From assembly GCA_030651305.1 (NCBI GenBank), contig JAUSCI010000046.1, positions 247,483 to 311,482 on the forward strand: a stretch of DNA of 64,000 nucleotides, written 5' to 3'. Each line of letters begins with the position of its first letter. Position 1 is the first letter of the stretch. The notes beneath the pieces were generated by a model. It worked only from the letters and a program-made list of their open reading frames with translations. It did not search any database and was not told where the DNA came from. Below are positions 49,471 through 58,840 of this stretch, piece after piece. The translations under genes and the position numbers were made by a program. Source of the stretch: Sulfuritalea sp. (GTDB taxonomy: Bacteria; Pseudomonadota; Gammaproteobacteria; Burkholderiales; Rhodocyclaceae).

Positions 49471-49734
49471 ATGGCACACAAAAAAGCAGGCGGCAGTTCC
49501 CGCAACGGCCGCGACTCGGAATCGAAGCGTCTTGGCGTCAAGAGCTACGGCGGCGAACTGATTTCCGCCGGCAGCATCATCGTCCGGCAGCGCGGTACCG
49601 AGTTCCACCCCGGCGACAACGTCGGCATGGGCAAGGATCACACGCTGTTCGCCAAGATTGAGGGCACCGTGCAATTTGCAGTCAAGGGCCCGAAAAAGCG
49701 CCGCACGGTAATAATCGTTCCGGCGGCAGCCTAA
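49471..49734 (+). CDS. rpmA: 50S ribosomal protein L27
   Basis: An 87-residue L27 with the functional N-terminus [20 protein letters not shown] that reaches the peptidyl transferase centre, then [20 protein letters not shown] and [16 protein letters not shown]. Ends 128 bp before obgE; a pair of repeats lies between. Confidence 0.99.
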   Translation: MAHKKAGGSSRNGRDSESKRLGVKSYGGELISAGSIIVRQRGTEFHPGDNVGMGKDHTLFAKIEGTVQFAVKGPKKRRTVIIVPAAA

Positions 49735-49757
49735 GTCTCATCCTTCAGCGACGAAAG

Positions 49758-49848
49758 CCCTATCGTCAAGATAGGGTGGCGCAAGCGCCCCCCTTTGGGG
49801 AAATTGGTGGGCCATCCCCCCAGCCCCCTTCCCGTGGAAGGGGGTGAC
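49758..49848. repeat. Two hairpin elements between rpmA and obgE
   Basis: The first hairpin pairs CCCTATC with GATAGGG around GTCAA (49758-49776). The second (49811-49848: GCCATCCCCCCAGCC then CCCTTCCC-GTGG-AAGGGGG-TGAC) is the clearest copy of the palindromic family also at 7085-7129 and 13783-13823. They separate the ribosomal genes from obgE and may reduce read-through or stabilise rpmA mRNA ends; no U-run is present. Confidence 0.75.
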
Positions 49849-49856
49849 GCGATTAG

Positions 49857-51991
<2,135 letters not shown>

Positions 51992-52036
51992 GCGGGACGG
52001 AGGCTGCTCGGGCCTCGGTGCTGAACAGAGAATCGC

Positions 52037-52139
52037 ACTGACGAACAAATCGCCGTATCACCAGCGCCGACTATTGGGCTTTTCCTCTCAACGGAGATGC
52101 CGGAACTCGCCCCGGCCATGCGGGCTACCCTCGCTGCGG
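52037..52139. repeat. Dispersed repeat, short copy downstream of proB
   Basis: Shares with 53505-53671 an ordered set of blocks: ACTGAC, AATCGCC, CGCCGACT, TTGGG, GGAGATGCCGG, ACTCGCCCCGG and TGCGGGCTACCCTCGCTGCGG. This copy lacks the internal hairpin section present in the other. Its 52051-52076 stretch matches 56565-56590 inside metG at 25 of 26 positions. Confidence 0.7.
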
Positions 52140-52156
52140 CGCGTGCTCGTAGCTGC

Positions 52157-52172
52157 TATACTGTAGCTACAG
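52157..52172 (+). promoter_or_regulatory. Putative brnTA -10 element and operator palindrome
   Basis: TATACT (52157-52162) runs into a perfect 12-bp palindrome CTGTAGCTACAG (52161-52172), 14-29 bp ahead of the brnT ATG. A GTAGCT half-site precedes it. BrnA antitoxins are known to repress their own operon, so the palindrome is a good operator candidate. Confidence 0.55.
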
Positions 52173-52185
52173 TTCTGGAGTGCCA

Positions 52186-52470
52186 ATGAAATTCGCCTGG
52201 GACGAGACGAAAAACAGCATCAACCGGCTGAAGCATCAAATCAGCTTCGAGACGGCGCAGCTTGTGTTCGACGATCCGTTCCACATCAGCAGGCAAGACC
52301 GCATCGAGAACGGCGAACAACGCTGGCAGACGATAGGACTGGCACACGGCGTCGTGTTGCTGCTGGTGGTGCACACCTACACAGAAGCGGATGGACAGGA
52401 AACCATTCGCATCGTATCGGCACGAAAGGCAGGCAGCCTGGAAAGGAAAATTTATGCGGAAGGCCATTAA
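52186..52470 (+). CDS. brnT: BrnT-family toxin (RelE-like ribonuclease)
   Basis: A 94-residue protein: MKFAWDETKNSINRLKHQIS, FETAQLVFDDPFHISR, RWQTIGLAHGVVLLLVVHTY and IRIVSARKAGSLERKIY match the BrnT layout, including the terminal ISARKA-like Ser-Arg-Lys segment with the basic catalytic residues. Start ATG 52186 with GGAG upstream; GTG 52180 is also in frame. It overlaps brnA by 17 nt, toxin first, as usual for this pair. Confidence 0.9.
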   Translation: MKFAWDETKNSINRLKHQISFETAQLVFDDPFHISRQDRIENGEQRWQTIGLAHGVVLLLVVHTYTEADGQETIRIVSARKAGSLERKIYAEGH

Positions 52471-52747
52471 GCGTGCAAGCGGCAAACTGACGGCAAGGCA
52501 GGCGACGGAACTCAAGGCCCTGCAGGCCATGCCGGACAAGCAAATCGACTACTCCGACACGCCATCGGCAAAACCGGAAGAATGGCGAGGTGCGACTGTC
52601 GGCAAGTTCTATCGCCCCATCAAGCAGCAATTGACGCTGCGCATCGATGCCGACGTCGTGGACTGGTTCAAGAACCAGGGCAGGGGTTATCAGACCCGCA
52701 TCAACGAACTACTGCGCGACGTGATGATGAAAGAAGTGAAACATTGA
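52454..52747 (+). CDS. brnA: BrnA-family antitoxin
   Basis: A 97-residue protein with an N-terminal toxin-binding part and a C-terminal ribbon-helix-helix: FYRPIKQQLTLRIDADVVDW then FKNQGRGYQTRINELLRDVM. This strand-helix-helix end is the DNA-binding part of BrnA. Start ATG 52454 with AAAGGAAAA upstream, inside the 3' end of brnT. Confidence 0.9.
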   Translation: MRKAIKRASGKLTARQATELKALQAMPDKQIDYSDTPSAKPEEWRGATVGKFYRPIKQQLTLRIDADVVDWFKNQGRGYQTRINELLRDVMMKEVKH

Positions 52748-52766
52748 TCATCCGTAACAGCGGCGG

Positions 52767-53183
52767 CTAGCGAATTCCCACCAGAAACGGTGCCGGCGGC
52801 ATGATCGGAATGCCGCGCCAGGGATGCATATTCGTCAGATGCGGGTCGCTCGCAACGATCAACTCAGCCTCGGCGACCTCGGCCAGCGCGAGGAATTTGT
52901 TGTCCTTGGGATCGGGACAATCATCAACGTCCCCTGTAACGACGAACAAGGTCGCGCGCTGGCGAAAGCCTTTGATAAAGTCATGGCGCAATGCCTTCGA
53001 CACATAGCGATCGAATTTCCGGCGCAGCAACACTCCCTCCAGTTCCATCAGCGTTTCCTCGCTGATACAAACATCAAAATGCAGCAGCGCCTTTTCCAGC
53101 GCCAGCGCGGGTATTGATTGTGGACGGATCGCGGCACTGACCAGCACGCCGGTATCGATGACGATGCGCCTATCGAAGCTCAT
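52767..53183 (-). CDS. PIN-domain toxin (putative endoribonuclease, VapC-like family)
   Basis: A 138-residue PIN protein of the COG1569 type: RIVIDTGVLVSAAIRPQSIP (first acidic residue), EETLMELEGVLLRRKFDRYV, VDDCPDPKDNKFLALAEVAE (DxKDxxFL) and AELIVASDPHLTNM. All four acidic positions appear present. It overlaps the upstream antitoxin gene by 14 nt. Convergent with brnA, 19 bp apart. Confidence 0.88.
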   Translation of the reverse strand: MSFDRRIVIDTGVLVSAAIRPQSIPALALEKALLHFDVCISEETLMELEGVLLRRKFDRYVSKALRHDFIKGFRQRATLFVVTGDVDDCPDPKDNKFLALAEVAEAELIVASDPHLTNMHPWRGIPIMPPAPFLVGIR

Positions 53184-53439
53184 GCACCAGACGATCTACA
53201 TCGGCGTCGGTCAAGTCGGCAGCGCCCGGCTGCGATATAACCCGCGCCCGATATTGCGAATACCACCGCGCCGCGTCCTCCCGGCGCTTGTTTACGTCGG
53301 CCAGTGCCTGCATGTCGTGCCCCGAAACCACATAGGCCACGGTTCGACCGCGGCGTGTGACCTCGATCGGCTCGCGCTGCGAGCGATCGATCAATTCGCC
53401 GAAACGACTTTGCGCTTCGACCGATGTGACGGTAATCAT
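53170..53439 (-). CDS. Phd/YefM-family antitoxin
   Basis: An 89-residue protein: MITVTSVEAQSRFGELIDRS then REPIEVTRRGRTVAYVVSGH is the Phd/YefM DNA-binding N-terminus, and the acidic C-terminus DLTDADVDRLVHELR probably wraps the toxin. Start ATG 53439 with AAGGAGAAG upstream; a perfect operator-like palindrome lies 18 bp further up. Confidence 0.9.
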   Translation of the reverse strand: MITVTSVEAQSRFGELIDRSQREPIEVTRRGRTVAYVVSGHDMQALADVNKRREDAARWYSQYRARVISQPGAADLTDADVDRLVHELR

Positions 53440-53457
53440 TGGCTTCTCCTTGAACTA

Positions 53458-53477
53458 GCTAATATGACCATATTAGC
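53458..53477 (-). promoter_or_regulatory. Operator-like palindrome of the Phd/PIN operon
   Basis: GCTAATATG-AC-CATATTAGC, perfect 9-bp arms with a 2-bp centre, just upstream of the antitoxin ribosome site. Phd-type antitoxins bind such palindromes to repress their own operon. It is AT-rich relative to its surroundings. Confidence 0.75.
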
Positions 53478-53504
53478 CGTTCCACAGAATTAGGCAAGGA
53501 TCGA

Positions 53505-53671
53505 ACTGACAAGGAATCGCCGTTGCCTGCCCGCCGACTCTTTGGGTTGTCCCTCGAAGGGAGATGCCGGGACTCGCCCCGGCGGGCGAGGTACTTTCTT
53601 GCTGCGCGGCAAGAAAGTACCCAAAGAAACGCGCCCCGCCGCCCCGGCCCTGCGGGCTACCCTCGCTGCGG
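53505..53671. repeat. Dispersed repeat, long copy with internal hairpin
   Basis: Full version of the repeat at 52037-52139. Between ACTCGCCCCGG and TGCGGGCTACCCTCGC it carries an extra section with perfect arms GGTACTTTCTTGC (53590-53602) and GCAAGAAAGTACC (53609-53621). This type of GGTACTTTCTTGC hairpin block is dispersed in many beta- and gammaproteobacterial genomes (from general knowledge). No gene is visible in it. Confidence 0.75.
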
Positions 53672-53847
53672 AAGGCCCGCCGGGCCGGTCGCTAAACTAG
53701 CCGGCCAAAAAGCGGCCGTCGTCGGACAACGCGACCGGAATTCCCCGGCGAACCTTCCTCGCTCGGCGGGTCAGAGGGGAAGGAAAACCGTCGCGCGTGG
53801 CGGAACTTGCCGAAAACAAATGCGAAGCCGACCCCATATCGCTTGCT

Positions 53848-53907
53848 CTGCTCGGCTACATCGACAGCGAAGAGCTGATCCACCGGGACAATCTGGTTCT
53901 GCTGTGA
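53848..53907 (+). pseudogene. Detached, diverged copy of the proB 3' end
   Basis: Twenty codons encoding [19 protein letters not shown] and a stop, against [19 protein letters not shown] at the end of proB. Only five of 60 bases differ; four are silent third-position changes and one gives Ala to Glu. There is no start or upstream kinase sequence: the preceding bases show only a trace of similarity (ATCG..GC). It is a relic or a former junction of another proB allele. Confidence 0.85.
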
Positions 53908-53958
53908 GCGAGGGGCCGCGGGCTGGCGACCGTGCAACCGGCGCATTGTCTGTGCCGC

Positions 53959-54201
53959 CTACGCCTTATCTTCAGGGCGAGCAACCAAGGTTTCCATGCG
54001 AACACCCAATGCGTCGGCAATTCGCGCGATGTTGCAAATCGAGATGTTGCGCTGGCCACGCTCGACCGAACTGATGTAGTTGGGATGAAGGTCGGCAGCC
54101 TCCGCTACGTTCTCCTGGGTCAGTTTTTTCTCGATTCGGATGCGCCGCATGTTCGTTGCGAAAAGCTGTTGCGCTCCACACTTTTGAGTTTGGTTATGCA
54201 T
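53959..54201 (-). CDS. Small XRE-family transcriptional regulator
   Basis: An 80-residue single HTH_3 protein: NMRRIRIEKKLTQENVAEAA, DLHPNYISSVERGQRN and ISICNIARIADALGVRMETL form the five-helix fold. I start at ATG 54201 (MHNQTQKCG); a GTG 54237 or the internal ATG 54150 are alternatives. If ATG 54150 is used, both copies of a direct repeat (54175-54195 and 54233-54254) would lie upstream as operators. No partner toxin is adjacent on its strand. Confidence 0.85.
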   Translation of the reverse strand: MHNQTQKCGAQQLFATNMRRIRIEKKLTQENVAEAADLHPNYISSVERGQRNISICNIARIADALGVRMETLVARPEDKA

Positions 54202-54254
54202 GCCCGGAGTTTTTCCGAGCAGGCCAATTGAATCCACACACTTTGAGTTTGGTT
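54175..54254. promoter_or_regulatory. Pair of 21-22 bp direct repeats around the XRE gene start
   Basis: TCCACACTTTTGAGTTTGGTT (54175-54195, here counted as 21 with the first base shared) and its near copy at 54233-54254 share a CTTTGAGTTTGGTT core 58 bp apart, in AT-richer DNA between the XRE gene and the divergent gene at 54353. Good candidates for autoregulatory binding sites. Confidence 0.55.
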
Positions 54255-54352
54255 TGCGTTACATTGGCTGCATAGTAGGGATGAGCCTCCGGCATAGCCG
54301 GAGGGCTTATCAAGGTTTGGCCTTTGACGTAGCTGCGCAGGAGGTGTTGGCA

Positions 54353-54595
54353 ATGAGTTGGGAAATCTACGAAAAAGCGGAGGACAAGGACGGCGTGAAA
54401 GAGTGGTCCTTGTTTGTCGTAATGAAGGGCGAGCAACCCTCAAACAGCATGGGCAGTCCACTTAAGAAGGGTTACTGGTTCTTTGGCAAGGACGGTGGCG
54501 ACCCCGCAGGCCAGGGCTTATATAAAGAAGGATTGAGGGAAGCCGAGGCGGAAGTTGAACGGCTGAACCGACCATCAGTTTCGCCGCATCGGTAG
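54353..54595 (+). CDS. Hypothetical 80-residue protein
   Basis: Starts MSWEIYEKAEDKDGVKEW and has a compact centre PLKKGYWFFGKDGGDPAG, rich in Lys, Glu and Gly, with no membrane segment or signal. AGGAGG lies at a good distance before the ATG, which argues that it is translated. No family recognised. It is divergent from the XRE regulator and shares its intergenic repeats, so the two may form a regulated pair. Confidence 0.6.
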   Translation: MSWEIYEKAEDKDGVKEWSLFVVMKGEQPSNSMGSPLKKGYWFFGKDGGDPAGQGLYKEGLREAEAEVERLNRPSVSPHR

Positions 54596-54843
54596 AGAAC
54601 GATATAGGTCGGCTTCGGATTTTTTCTCCGCACACTCCACCACGCGCGACGGTTTTTATCCCCCTCTGCACCGCCGAGCGAGGGAGGTTCACCGGGGGGA
54701 AGTCCGGTCGCGTTGTTCGACGCCGTCCGCGAAGCGGAATCCCCGGCAGACAGGGTCCGATACGGCGCTGCACGCCGGTACAATGCACCCCTTGAGTTGC
54801 GGCAGGCCACGCGGCCGCCGCCAGCACCCGGAAAGACCGTGTC

Positions 54844-57030
54844 ATGACCCGCAAGATCCTGCTTACCGCCGCCCTGCCCTATGCCAACGGCGCAATCCAT
54901 CTCGGCCATCTGGTCGAGTACATCCAGACCGATATCTGGACGCGCTTCCAGAAGATGCGCGGCCACGAATGCTGGTTCGTCTGCGCCGACGACACGCACG
55001 GCACGCCGATCATGCTGCGCGCGGAAAAGGAAGGCGTCACGCCGGAACAATTGATCGAGCGCGTGCACGCCGAACATGCGCGCGATTTCGCCGGCTTCCA
55101 CGTCGCCTTCGACAACTACTACACCACGCATTCGGATGAAACGCGCCATTATTCCGAGGACATTTTCGCCAAGCTCAAGGCCGCCGGCCTGATCGAAATT
55201 CGTTCCATCGAGCAGTATTACGATCCGGTCAAGCTGATGTTCCTGCCCGACCGCTTCATCAAGGGCGAGTGTCCCAAGTGCGGCACCAGGGATCAGTATG
55301 GCGACGCCTGCGAGTCCTGCGGTGCGGCCTATGCGCCCACCGATCTGAAGAACCCCTACTCGGCGGTGTCGGGCGCGCAGCCGGTGCTGAAGTCGTCCGA
55401 CCACTACTTCTTCAAACTCTCCGACCCACGCTGCCAGGATTTCCTGCGGCAGTGGACGCAACAGGAAGAGCGCCTGCAGCCCGAGGCCGCCAACAAGCTG
55501 CAGGAATGGCTGGGGTCGCCCGGCGAGAACAAACTGACCGACTGGGACATCTCGCGCGATGCACCCTACTTCGGCTTCGAAATCCCCGGCGACAACGTGG
55601 AAAGCACAGGCAAGTATTTCTATGTCTGGCTCGACGCTCCGATCGGCTACATGGGCTCGTTCAAGAACTTCTGCGACAGGAAGGGTCTCGATTTCGACGA
55701 GTTCTGGGGCAAGGATTCGACGGCCGAGCTGTACCACTTCATCGGCAAGGACATCCTGTATTTTCACGCCCTGTTCTGGCCGGCCGAACTCGCGCATGCC
55801 GGCTACCGCACGCCGACCAAGGTCTTCGCCCACGGCTTCCTGACTGTCGACGGCGCCAAGATGTCGAAGTCGCGCGGCACCTTCATCACCGCCGAGAGTT
55901 ATCTCGCGCAGGGGCTCAATCCGGAATGGCTGCGCTACTACTTCGCCGCCAAGCTCAACGGCAGCATGGAAGACATCGACCTCAACCTCGAGGACTTCAC
56001 CCAGCGCGTCAATTCCGACCTGATCGGCAAGTACATCAACAGCGCCAGCCGTGCCGCCGGCTTCGTCGCCAAGCGTTTCGGCGGGCAGCTTCTGCACGCT
56101 CACAGCAACGAGCGCTTCCATGCCGACCTGCCCGGCATCGCCGAAGCTGCGGAGGAGATCGCCGGCTACTACGAGGGCCGCGATACGGCGCGCGCCCTGC
56201 GCCGCGTCATGGCGCTGGCCGACCAGATCAACCAGTACGTGGACAGGAACCAGCCCTGGGTGCTGGCCAAGCAGGAAGGCCAGGAAGCCAGGCTGCACGA
56301 GGTCTGCACGCTGCTGATCAATGCTTTCCGCCTGCTCACCATCTACCTCAAGCCGGTGCTGCCCAAGCTGGCGCAACGCGCCGAGGAATTCCTCAATGTC
56401 GCGCCGCTGCACTGGCGCGATGCCGAATACCTGCTGCCGCCGGCGCACCTGATCAATGGCTACGAACACCTGATGCAGCGCATCGACCCGAAGCAGATCG
56501 ACGCGCTGATTGCGGCCAACCGCGAATCGCTGGAGCCCGCGGCGACACAGGCCGCCGCGCAGTCCGCCGTACCACCAGCGCCGACTATTGACCCGCATTC
56601 ACCGCAGCGCCATGCCCAGCACCAGCAGGCCACGGCCCCCTCTCCCCAGCCCTCTCCCGCAGGGGGAGAGGGGGCGAACGGCGGCGCATTCGCGCCGATG
56701 ATAGGGATGGACGACTTCAGCAAGGTCGACCTGCGCGTCGCCCGCATCGCCGATGCGCAGCACGTCGAAGGCGCCGACAAGCTGATCCGCCTCACGCTCG
56801 ATCTGGGCGGCGAAACGCGCAATGTCTTCGCCGGCATCAAGTCGGCCTACGATCCGGCGCAACTGGTCGGCCGGCTGACGGTAATGGTGGCCAACCTCGC
56901 GCCGCGCAAGATGAAGTTCGGCCTCAGCGAGGGCATGGTACTGGCCGCTTCCGATACGGACGGCAAGTCGCCGGGGCTGTTCCTGCTCTCGCCCGACAGC
57001 GGGGCGCAGCCCGGCATGAGGGTGAAGTGA
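54844..57030 (+). CDS. metG: Methionyl-tRNA synthetase with C-terminal tRNA-binding domain
   Basis: A 728-residue class I synthetase: [17 protein letters not shown] (HIGH region, about 10-26), a zinc knuckle [17 protein letters not shown] (about 143-159), KMSKS at about 339, anticodon-binding helices to 560, and a Trbp111-like domain from about 620 ([20 protein letters not shown]). The linker between the last two (about 570-617) is low-complexity and encoded by two repeat fragments. Start ATG 54844. Confidence 0.98.
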   Translation: MTRKILLTAALPYANGAIHLGHLVEYIQTDIWTRFQKMRGHECWFVCADDTHGTPIMLRAEKEGVTPEQLIERVHAEHARDFAGFHVAFDNYYTTHSDETRHYSEDIFAKLKAAGLIEIRSIEQYYDPVKLMFLPDRFIKGECPKCGTRDQYGDACESCGAAYAPTDLKNPYSAVSGAQPVLKSSDHYFFKLSDPRCQDFLRQWTQQEERLQPEAANKLQEWLGSPGENKLTDWDISRDAPYFGFEIPGDNVESTGKYFYVWLDAPIGYMGSFKNFCDRKGLDFDEFWGKDSTAELYHFIGKDILYFHALFWPAELAHAGYRTPTKVFAHGFLTVDGAKMSKSRGTFITAESYLAQGLNPEWLRYYFAAKLNGSMEDIDLNLEDFTQRVNSDLIGKYINSASRAAGFVAKRFGGQLLHAHSNERFHADLPGIAEAAEEIAGYYEGRDTARALRRVMALADQINQYVDRNQPWVLAKQEGQEARLHEVCTLLINAFRLLTIYLKPVLPKLAQRAEEFLNVAPLHWRDAEYLLPPAHLINGYEHLMQRIDPKQIDALIAANRESLEPAATQAAAQSAVPPAPTIDPHSPQRHAQHQQATAPSPQPSPAGGEGANGGAFAPMIGMDDFSKVDLRVARIADAQHVEGADKLIRLTLDLGGETRNVFAGIKSAYDPAQLVGRLTVMVANLAPRKMKFGLSEGMVLAASDTDGKSPGLFLLSPDSGAQPGMRVK
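56565..56674. repeat. Repeat fragments encoding the MetG linker
   Basis: 56565-56590 equals 52051-52076 (downstream of proB) at 25 of 26 bases. 56636-56674 is a palindrome CCCCCTCTCCCC ... CCCTCTCCC-GCA-GGGGGAGAGGGGG related to the GC-rich repeats elsewhere. Both are read in frame as the flexible linker ([15 protein letters not shown]) between the anticodon and tRNA-binding domains. Confidence 0.75.
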
Positions 57031-57302
57031 CCGAGGTTCGCCGCCTGGTCATAAGCGGCATTGTCCAAGGCGTCGGTTTCCGTTACGCCATGATGGCGCA
57101 GGCTCGGTTGCTCGGCGTCAGCGGCTGGGTACGCAACCGTCGTGACGGCAGCGTTGAGGCCATGATAGCCGGCGACGCCGGGCAGGTCGCGGCAATGCTT
57201 GAATGGAGTCGCCGGGGGCCGGGCGGCGCTTCGGTCGACGATGTCATGGTTGAAACCGCCAGCGGCGAGTACACAGACTTCGAATTGCGGCCGACCGCTT
57301 GA
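57027..57302 (+). CDS. Acylphosphatase
   Basis: A 91-residue acylphosphatase: [20 protein letters not shown] with the phosphate-binding loop and catalytic Arg, followed by [20 protein letters not shown] with the catalytic Asn. Start GTG 57027 overlaps the metG stop (GTGA), so it is translated by coupling. Confidence 0.95.
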   Translation: MTEVRRLVISGIVQGVGFRYAMMAQARLLGVSGWVRNRRDGSVEAMIAGDAGQVAAMLEWSRRGPGGASVDDVMVETASGEYTDFELRPTA

Positions 57303-57392
57303 ATTGCGGCGAATTACCGCCATCCGATCAGGAAAAGCAGCTCTCCCGGAATCGGGAATGGGGTCCAGGATTGCCGCGGCAAGAATGCAAGT

Positions 57393-57420
57393 TTGACGCC
57401 GCTGCCATGGCTGCTATGAT
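57393..57420 (+). promoter_or_regulatory. Predicted sigma70 promoter upstream of the secreted 109-residue gene
   Basis: TTGACG (57393-57398), 16-bp spacer, TATGAT (57415-57420), 30 bp ahead of the ATG at 57451. Confidence 0.65.
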
Positions 57421-57450
57421 CAAACGCGCATCGTTACGGAGACACTTGAA

Positions 57451-57780
57451 ATGAGATTCGCCACACCCGCACTAAGCGCGCTCGCAGCCGTGGCCATGCA
57501 TGGCGGAGCGGTGGCGGCCGATGCGCAGCAATATCGATGCACCGATGAAACCGGCCTGGTTCTGATTACGAGCGACGCCGGGGCTTCGAGAATCTGCGAA
57601 CTGCTGTCGAGCGCCAACAAGAAGTGCCCCGGCAAGCAATGTGCCATCACGATCACGAAAGACGCGGACGGTCGTTTGTACATCAATGGCGCCGCCAACG
57701 GAACCCGTGTGCGTTACCCCGTTGCCAGCGGCGCCAGTGCCGTGACAATCTGCATTCGAGACCAATGCAAAGCCCGGTAA
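57451..57780 (+). CDS. Hypothetical secreted 109-residue protein
   Basis: Signal peptide (about 1-23, ending VAADAQ), then a short domain starting QQYRCTDETGLVLITSD, with six cysteines in the mature part (CTD, ICEL, KKCPGKQC, ICIRDQC) that could form disulfides in the periplasm. The opening resembles DUF4124-like proteins but the match is too weak to assign. Own promoter predicted upstream. Confidence 0.7.
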   Translation: MRFATPALSALAAVAMHGGAVAADAQQYRCTDETGLVLITSDAGASRICELLSSANKKCPGKQCAITITKDADGRLYINGAANGTRVRYPVASGASAVTICIRDQCKAR

Positions 57781-57814
57781 CTGCCTGACGAGCCTGAATC
57801 GGCTACCACTCGCA

Positions 57815-58726
57815 TCACGCTTGAATCGGCCGCGTGATATCGACGCCCGGCAAGACCCGTTCGACGATTTCCCGCAACTGACGCGCCGCTGTCTCGCCAA
57901 TGGCGGCACCGGGATGCCTTACGTGGGCGCTACGCAACAGACCTCGCATGCGCAACAGTTCCTTGCGCACCGCGACGCCGGGTTGCTGCTCGAAGACGAT
58001 CAGGGGCAAGTATTTGGCATAGAGGCGGTAGCACTCGTCCTGGTCTCCGCCGCGCGCTGCGCGCTCGATTGCCATCAGGACTTCGGGAAACGCGAAGCCG
58101 GTATTGAAGCCATCGGCGCCCGCCATGAGGTCGAAAAAGCCGTACAGCGCACCCAGACCTGTAAGTAGCGGCACGCGACGCGCCTGCATTCCCTGCTTCA
58201 AAGCGGCGATTCTCACCGGGGTCGGCGGCGCCTCTTCCTTGATGCAGGCAATCCCCGGAATTTCGGCGATCAGGCGCAGCAGCAGCGGCACCGACATATG
58301 CACTTGGGTTGACGCCGGATGGTCCTGGGCAACAATCGGAATCGTCACCGCCGCGGCGACCTTCTGGAAATACTCGAACACGCGCCCCTCGTTCGGAACG
58401 GGCTCCGCGGAAGGAGCAATCATCACGGCATCAGCCCCCAGGTCTTCGGCCATCCGGCAAAGCCCGATGGCGGCCTGGGTTCCGGGATGACTGGCGCCGA
58501 CAATGACCCTGGTACGGCCTTTCGTCACCGCCACGGCCCGTGCGATCAAGGACTCCCGCTCCTTGTCCAGCATCCGGTTCGACTCCCCGAGAACTCCCAG
58601 TATGGTTATTCCGTCGACCCCGAGATCGCCCATGAAGCCGACCAACCGGTCGAAGGAGTCAAGATCGATGCTTCCGTCCTCATTGAAAGGGGTGGCGAGG
58701 ATAGGAAACACACCGGTGTAGTTCAT
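57815..58726 (-). CDS. DapA-superfamily aldolase/lyase lacking the YNxP tyrosine
   Basis: A 303-residue TIM-barrel protein: GVFPILATPFNEDGSIDLDS, ITILGVLGESNRMLDKER and the Schiff-base lysine in GIACIKEEAPPTP. The usual Tyr of YNxP is replaced: PIVAQDHPASTQVHMS. The same holds for the proton-relay tyrosine region (APSAEPVPNEGRV), so it is not a canonical dihydrodipicolinate synthase and may act on another keto acid. Start ATG 58726 with AGGAGG upstream. Divergent from the histidine kinase gene. Confidence 0.85.
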   Translation of the reverse strand: MNYTGVFPILATPFNEDGSIDLDSFDRLVGFMGDLGVDGITILGVLGESNRMLDKERESLIARAVAVTKGRTRVIVGASHPGTQAAIGLCRMAEDLGADAVMIAPSAEPVPNEGRVFEYFQKVAAAVTIPIVAQDHPASTQVHMSVPLLLRLIAEIPGIACIKEEAPPTPVRIAALKQGMQARRVPLLTGLGALYGFFDLMAGADGFNTGFAFPEVLMAIERAARGGDQDECYRLYAKYLPLIVFEQQPGVAVRKELLRMRGLLRSAHVRHPGAAIGETAARQLREIVERVLPGVDITRPIQA

Positions 58727-58813
58727 AGGTTCCTCCTTGGTGAAATGGACTTCAGATACGGCGAAGGGTAACTCATGACGGCGTCGCGCCGACGACTTCG
58801 GACGCATCTGCGT

Positions 58814-58825
58814 TGTCCGCGGACA
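58814..58825. promoter_or_regulatory. 12-bp palindrome between the DapA-like and kinase genes
   Basis: TGTCCGCGGACA, a perfect palindrome in the 114-bp divergent gap, next to a TATATAG stretch. A regulator could act on both genes here, but no regulator gene is adjacent. Confidence 0.3.
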
Positions 58826-58840
58826 GGTATATAGTTTGCG

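Noticed and set aside
54472..56598. 708-codon open frame on the minus strand
   Set aside because: Antisense to metG, whose identity is certain; no ribosome site or domain.
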